Made by a program: the position numbers and the translations under genes. A stretch of DNA of 64,000 nt. Source: Plasmodium brasilianum (lineage: Eukaryota; Apicomplexa; Aconoidasida; Haemosporida; Plasmodiidae). The stretch spans positions 496,001 to 560,000 of the forward strand of contig NC_090114.1 of the NCBI RefSeq assembly GCF_023973825.1. Reading direction: 5' to 3'. The notes under the pieces were generated by a model. The model worked only from the letters and a program-made list of their open reading frames with translations. It had not been told where the DNA came from and made no database searches. Positions 60,101 through 64,000 of the stretch are shown in pieces (positions within the stretch are counted from its first letter, which is position 1; every line of letters starts with the position of its first letter).

Positions 60101-60418
60101 TACATGAATTATATTTAAAATTTTACAAAATTGTTTAATAAGTAATATTACCGTATTTTCATCATCGAAATAGTCAATTTTCCTATTTTTTACTTGTTCC
60201 GTGTACTTCACAATGTTATTTATAGTTATCAAGTAATCAGTAATGTTAATCACGTTATCATCAACACTTTCATTCGAATCATTATCAACAACATTTTTAC
60301 TAAGTATGTCTTGAATGTTCTTTAACCATTTATTAATATCCTCATTTTTATTTTCATTTTTTGGTTTGCTATCTTTACTGCTCACTCTTTGTAACTTTTT
60401 GAATAAATGATAAGCCAT
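54131..60418 (-). CDS. Uso1/p115-like vesicle-tethering protein, 2095 residues (proposed)
   Basis: One exon. p115/Uso1 tethers vesicles at the ER-Golgi interface through an armadillo head, a coiled-coil tail and an acidic end. Head-like pieces: about 529-600 (ILVLFLLVSENNIEIKNIIT, YERIIETIIKIMKEEHYYLF) and about 786-820 (DIKSSLLLLKCLIINSEFGP, KYIFELNILEEFI). These follow the p115 order LLxxLTRxNxxIQKxVxFExxFExLLxII, then EDCLLLLxNLLxxNxxNQxxFxE. About 190 low-complexity residues separate them. More helices lie at 850-1500. A coiled coil is at about 1680-1820 (RNKLNEQELKHIEEKIYLNK, VINSTDMNELQKDYIHLLKK). Seven 12-residue repeats (NQDMYAEVHAPV type) sit at about 1900-1985, then a hydrophilic tail. 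Uso1 of yeast is 1790 residues and p115 about 960. The head assignment rests on pattern memory, not a search. Confidence 0.62.
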   Translation of the reverse strand: MAYHLFKKLQRVSSKDSKPKNENKNEDINKWLKNIQDILSKNVVDNDSNESVDDNVINITDYLITINNIVKYTEQVKNRKIDYFDDENTVILLIKQFCKILNIIHVFEKLKRVDNVDHDDDGNKDDIKKKITILTKNNVWTLLEEIILNSSEVLNKIICLNKDMFHKKNIRIDCNKLKTYVNYLNTLFKETNNCDLLFSIFYFDFENSIFIIYELILLLQKIYIYDNINFYFYLYDNIIYCENTKSAYYYNLYSLKCFQILYHEHYSESNINAKEQNNFAQKIHEQYMLIISNLRKNKLHYVNYLNYPLNYSEDKLIYKNKNENYYINEQKEFNSISTNKKFRSFIFFDAEDEAIQKNLKKLEYTKRLYEFLVEYDSYSSSSLSSDVNVDTYNSVSRISGRNKGNKTEKDKKKNTSVELSSGYDYSTSSFVHNYGSGEKNGSKENKSKNSNLDNFENQSNTSNSSFENKNNESYCYCSSDISSNFITVDEEYEEYEEEKKKINKNNKVKYCEENIFLIMYRNNKVQNVRNNIDRLILNKGNFICKLLGIIASNEDAYLINEILVLFLLVSENNIEIKNIITYERIIETIIKIMKEEHYYLFKQIRELFFLYDDDKLDMCYVTKVCNFSNKGREQEKERGEKKNLSISCNIKREEQEDKFTLSHCKRNVEDPVDYPDKCEGKSTAIANAVDEFNMQGGSNGRSMSSLSKINSTEGSATSSGVPTSAVGVSAIGIGVVDQREKYGYSYTEGNIDKACIFHFTKCERSTNNNLEDDKNQMEIYLDNISINIDIKSSLLLLKCLIINSEFGPKYIFELNILEEFICVILNLYNIIIYVYNKSMLKYYNNSIFIITIFLDVLCCICKFRHKNSSSDVSLKQYFPIFQRAKFLECSFFFFFKFVYIYLYKDMVNSSRSRKRRSPLMRMNNEEENTQIKNEPLSNYEGMNESKIVDLNCVKNGNLHNDCNEEVRINVVSSAHLNSSNASSVHLNSNNARSVLLSSNNTSSKQFNMKKKGSSSSRNSSSSSRNIFKENEQIFEVFKNTNFVDLFNICCKFLFQDEQHCACFLLSSYSDNSTNGSSNANNGRNDNANNDGNNNNSRSYHFRNSSKKREEFDVHIEECNFIMACFRKDKYFYLEHVLTFYLKRLKQVKYIDMLLILFLYDKQYVIRKCIYEFFMCLCEKYVDISNYLNTVFFFEKSVFYYYIMHKIGRLKKSLYKIKKWHKNRSSNMVQDNSVSSKKIERREKFFLKYIACIKFIYQVLSLVTVHSNNSEKEEDNTIISNLYNFLKSVDLNFEEIIYYNMLYVHGYKGTGMYYIKKLNNESVKNILILQINMLLYRNRINNERHNFKYLINVINSKYLSKRMKCLICVYISIYLFLSKEERVKKELIKTIMEHDIFNIIYKLLNDFCKYNFFSKKFSCSTFVKCKDVYANIKNISEMKRKKYFFFYSTEKSLFFIHFIYSKLVHHDMLTYFFKQTKNHLTSLNHSLSSDKIYSKKKKSRSLEKSSKASISQRRGVFTHKGINRKFSSGENYIEVDPYLEESEDEEEDDDECKYSEEDSTSQYIEGLDSKGGSREVIRKVMGEVSGGGGKGRSQGISSGFSSGISAGISEYRSGVDSEEANIQRGEERKGRYLIRARLNNEGGKEDKNEQIKERKDRKGRNGAYHSRYYYDKKNTSEKKIRKGIIKEDIILMRNKLNEQELKHIEEKIYLNKIIEKKNDIINNILYSYLLLKEKLKKTEDENIVVKNTFSLWEKEQQVINSTDMNELQKDYIHLLKKFEKTNTEKTDLEGNIEKLIDLLIYLYDNVKGCRQYMQNLEDINLFKNKIRNEEHQPHNQYALPNDQQNHERVERNTYKGVNKEMNKEENRLNHVDVSVEENARVYNQFYVDSSQEMCAKENGAANRHMNDEVHATANQDMYAEAHAHANKNTYTEAYAPANQDMYIEAHTPTNQDMYAEVHAPVNQDMYIEAHTPTNQDMYAEVHAASQQQMYNELYFDTNRQKQNRISVISNRQVYNQIHLGENEEKHSPWYIDTRKHANHNIYTSASEQKNISVTSEINICANDERGKANDLNDVEETKQMHNSELADSHINEEFTK
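54465..54715. repeat. 36-bp coding repeat, about 7 copies
   Basis: In-frame tandem repeat in the tail of the Uso1-like protein. Units alternate NQDMYAEVHAPV and NQDMYIEAHTPT, so the higher-order unit is 72 bp. Left copies are nearly identical and right copies (ANKNTYTEAYAP, MNDEVHAT) are diverged. Confidence 0.92.
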
Positions 60419-63400
60419 TAAAGGTGATGTGTATTATATAGTAAAATTAAAAACATATCAAAAAAAAAAAAGGAAAATAAAAAAAGATAAAGGAAGCTTC
60501 AAACTGAATAAAGTTGTATAAAAATACGAACTAATGTGGGGAGCGCGGAGGGAAATTAAAGCAAATGTTAGGTTTATGAGAACCTTTTACAAGATGTTTA
60601 ATACTCATTATGGGCTTTGTGTTGTATGCTTTATACTTTAAGTTTTGTGCTTTCTTTAGTACTTTTTTTCGCCTCTTTGCTCACATTTTTCTTTATGTTA
60701 TTGCTTTTTTGGTGTTCATTTACATATTTTAACTACCCTCTCTGCTTGTGCAAACTTCTTACTCGCTATTATCTTTAGTAAAAAAGTGTTCCATTTCTTA
60801 CAAATGAGGGGAAAGAGTTATAATACGTACAAACATAAATACATGCATACATACGTACATACACATATAAAAACAGATATATGTTATGCGCTATTAAGCC
60901 TGTATGAAAAGACCAAGTAAAAAATAAGCCTAAGAAATTTTTAATTTTTACCTTAATTCACTCGTGAAACGATTATAGCATTTTGGTAAACAATATTGCA
61001 TAGTTCCTTTTTTTTTCTGTTTCACATGAAGTGAAAATACTATATATTTTTGTATGTTTATGTGTACATATAATGCATATGTCGAAGGGCATTTTATTTT
61101 TTTGCCTTTTCTTATGAACTGTTCCTTAATTATATCTTATACAATATAAAATGAACGTAGCAATAAAATTTTTTTTTTTTTTTTTTTGTGTCATATTAAA
61201 AAATTTAAGGAGTTTAACAATTTAGCAGTTTAGCAGTTTAGCAGTTTATCAGTTTAGCAGTTTAGCAGTTAAGCAATTAAGCTTGGTGCGCGAAGCACCT
61301 TTTTTTTTATTTTTTACTCGTATTCCTTACAATTTTTTGTTTCATTTTATTTTCCTCTTTTTAAAATATTCAAGTATGATAAATAAATCCAAGTCGTGTG
61401 TTTTGCACTAGTTAGAATGCTATCACATTATGGTCTCACACATACACACTTTGCGTGCATATGCATATATGCATGTAAATATATACATACTTAAAGATAT
61501 ATATGCACAATACATATGTGTATATATGCGTAAAATAGTTGTTCATTTCAGTTCAACGATACATTTTTGAAGTAGTTTTTTCTACGTGTCCATCGAACTT
61601 AAAAAAAATAGTATGAAACAACCCCCTGTTCATAATTCACCGGAACATTGAGTTCGAAAATAATGGCTTTTTGGATAATGTAACTTTTGGGGAAAAAAAA
61701 AAAAAAAATAGTTAGCTAACATAAAACAATCCCCTAAAAAATGGTAATTAATAATATACTCGAACTAAATGCCTATCAAAATAAACGGGAAAAGAATAGA
61801 TAACCATTAACATAATTATTCTTAGGTTACAAAAATGAAGGGACAAGAGAATTATTTAAACTTATTGTATTCCAACAGAGTTTTATATAAATTAGCTAGC
61901 TAAAAAAAAAAAATTACAATACGTTAAAATGTTCAGGTGTTAAGGTTTTTTTTTTTTTATTTTCCCCAAATTTTTCAAATTTTCCTTTATTTTATTTTTT
62001 TTTATTCCTTATTTTTTTATTTTTTTGTTGGGTCTTTAATTTTTATTTTTTTATCTGTATAGATAAATACACTGTATGACATGCTATGGCTGCACATACC
62101 ACCCTCACACCATATTTTTATTTTAGTAAATTTACATTTATATCGAATTATTTATTCATTTGGAAATTATGGGATTTTTAAAGTATACACAAAAATACAA
62201 ATGTATTTTTTTTTTTTTTTTTTTCACATATTACAACCTCATATATGCGCATATTGTATTTTATGCAAGTACAAATATATGCATACGTGTATACGCTTGT
62301 ATGTACGCACGAATTTACTAAAATATAGAATTGTTCAAGTATATTGTTTAACTGTATAAATACAATCATTATGACACTTATTATACTTGAACATTATATA
62401 TATATATATATGGACAAAAATGTATACCTTATTTAATATACAAACTGTGTAGCACAAAGTGAAAAGACAGGCATTTATATGGGCATATATGCAGGCATAT
62501 ATACGTGCATATAAATAAACATATAAATATAAATATACATATAAATATACATATAAATATAAATATACATATAAATATACATATATATGTAAATATGTAT
62601 ATACTTATGTATGTATGCGTGTTTGTATTAGAATATATATTCATACACATTTATGTTAGTAATTATAACAAATGGAAGAAAAAAAAAAAAAAAAAAAAAT
62701 ACTGTTTGTAGACTGTGCTGCTTAGTGCAACCAAAAAATATTATGAACACATGTAATATGTGTATATGCAAAAATTTATAATGTTACTCAAAAATATATA
62801 TATACATAAAAAATGTGTAATACTTTTTATTTTTTTATTATTTTTACAATTCAAAATAACAAATATTCTGATGGGCACTTCAAATGCATAAACAAGTAAC
62901 GCTAATGCAGTAAGATGGCGAGCATTGCCAGAGGAAAAACGAAAAAATAAAAATTAATAAATTGCCATATGTTGTAAAATAAAAATAGCAATAGTGATAA
63001 CAATAACGGTAACAATAACAATAGATAAAGTAACAATAATCATAAAAGAAGCGAAAATAACAAAAAATGCGAAAATGACAAAAGTGCGAAAATGATAAAA
63101 GATGCGAAAATAGACAAAGACAAACCAAAACAAAATAATGCATTATTGTCATTTGAATGAATAATGATAAATTATAAAACCAGGAAATTAAGAAAAACGT
63201 GAGTGAAAAAAAAAAAAAATTTTCTCTCTGCAATATTTTTAAGTAAATCTAAATATCATTCTATACATAATTTATATTTTTTTTTTTGTTCCATCTCATT
63301 CGTCATCCTAATGTTGCACAATATGTTTTAGTAAAATTGCTTTTGTTGTTACCACCATATTTGTATGCAGTTAGAAAGCCACAGAACGTAAATACACGTT

Positions 63401-64000
63401 TAGAACGAAAACATATATATATATATACACATTTGTGCATATGTATGTATATATATATATATATACACATTTGTGCATATGTATGTATATATATATATAT
63501 ATATTTTTTTTTAAACATTTTAATGACATGTAGTGCAGTTCTCTTTTGCTTTTATCGTGAAAGGAAAACATTCATAAAATGTTTTTTTCCTTTTTTAAAA
63601 TGTACAAATGTGTTCCTCTTTCATTTAACAGTACATGATAAAACTTAAGTGAAAAAAGAATAAATTTAGCAATTTTTTATTTTTTATTTTTTTATTTTGT
63701 TTCTATTTTATTCTTTTTTTACTCTTTTTTTTTTTTTTTTATTCCTTTTTTATTTTTATTTTATTTTTTTTTTTTTGTTGTACCAATTTAATTTTAAATA
63801 TGAATATTCTGTTCTTGTCTTTTCTGCTTGTTCAAAATATTGTAACTTATTTTGAGCAATTTAAAAATGGAGTTAGCATACAACACATTAAAGGTAGTGA
63901 AAGAAAAAAGAGAAAAGGAGAAACGAAATAGAACAGAACAAAATAAAAAGAAATACAACAAAACTAAATAAAAAGAAATAAAACTAAACAAAATAAAACA
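60419..64000. other. Upstream region of the Uso1-like gene; no supported gene
   Basis: 3.6 kb to the right edge. It holds an AGCAGTTTAG repeat (61210-61275), ATAAATATACAT-type repeats (62515-62590), a TA microsatellite repeat with CACATTTGTGCATATG units (63405-63510) and T-rich tracts. 61560-61700 is less AT-rich and open in all three minus frames (one reads IFELNVPVNYEQGVVSYYF), but it has no start or splice structure I can defend. It must include the promoter of the leftward Uso1-like gene. Confidence 0.5.

Noticed and set aside
61560..61760. Minus-strand peptide IFELNVPVNYEQGVVSYYF
   Set aside because: All three minus frames are open here, and linking the best pieces needs a 25-bp intron or a frameshift.

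Overview
The window is nuclear DNA of a malaria parasite (genus Plasmodium). It is very AT-rich, with long A/T homopolymers, TA microsatellites and many minisatellites between genes. Short introns have GT..AG ends and T-rich acceptors, and the proteins carry Asn- and Lys-rich low-complexity inserts. Several proteins are recognisably eukaryotic. I cannot fix the species. The gene order (RPS29, importin-7-like, RPL37, MSH2) matches my unchecked memory of P. falciparum chromosome 7. There is no sign of subtelomeric gene families, transposons, CRISPR arrays or bacterial sequence.

Layout. 0-6 kb, all on the minus strand: the first exon of ribosomal protein S29 (the rest lies off the left edge), a seven-exon gene for a secreted CAP/SCP-domain protein, and a four-exon gene for mitochondrial ATP synthase subunit c. 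The last two had to be assembled from short exons. 8.3-12.1 kb: an importin-7-type karyopherin (+). 12.8-19.5 kb: a nine-exon gene (-) for a 1672-residue protein with a signal peptide, a basic leader and two membrane segments. 20-25.5 kb: small genes, including a twin CX9C protein, a Lys-rich 103-residue protein and RPL37, plus three tentative models. 27.6-33.7 kb: a giant Asn-rich protein in which I see a La motif and a LARP4-like RRM.

33.7-38.9 kb is a roughly 5 kb desert of extreme AT content. It is followed by two tentative small genes, a 595-residue protein of unknown function and a MutS-family MSH2. 46.1-52.5 kb carries four tRNA genes (Thr-AGT, His-GTG, Lys-CTT, Lys-TTT) among minisatellites and small ORFs. 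54.1-60.4 kb encodes a 2095-residue protein that looks like the vesicle tether Uso1/p115. 60.4-64 kb is its upstream region, with no gene I can defend.

The genes do not form a pathway. They are a housekeeping neighbourhood: translation (RPS29, RPL37, tRNAs, perhaps the LARP), mitochondrion (subunit c, CX9C protein), nuclear import, mismatch repair and Golgi tethering. Spliced models were built by hand from reading frame, splice-site phase and motif continuity. Confidence is high where a protein family confirms the joins and low where only open frame and splice sites do.
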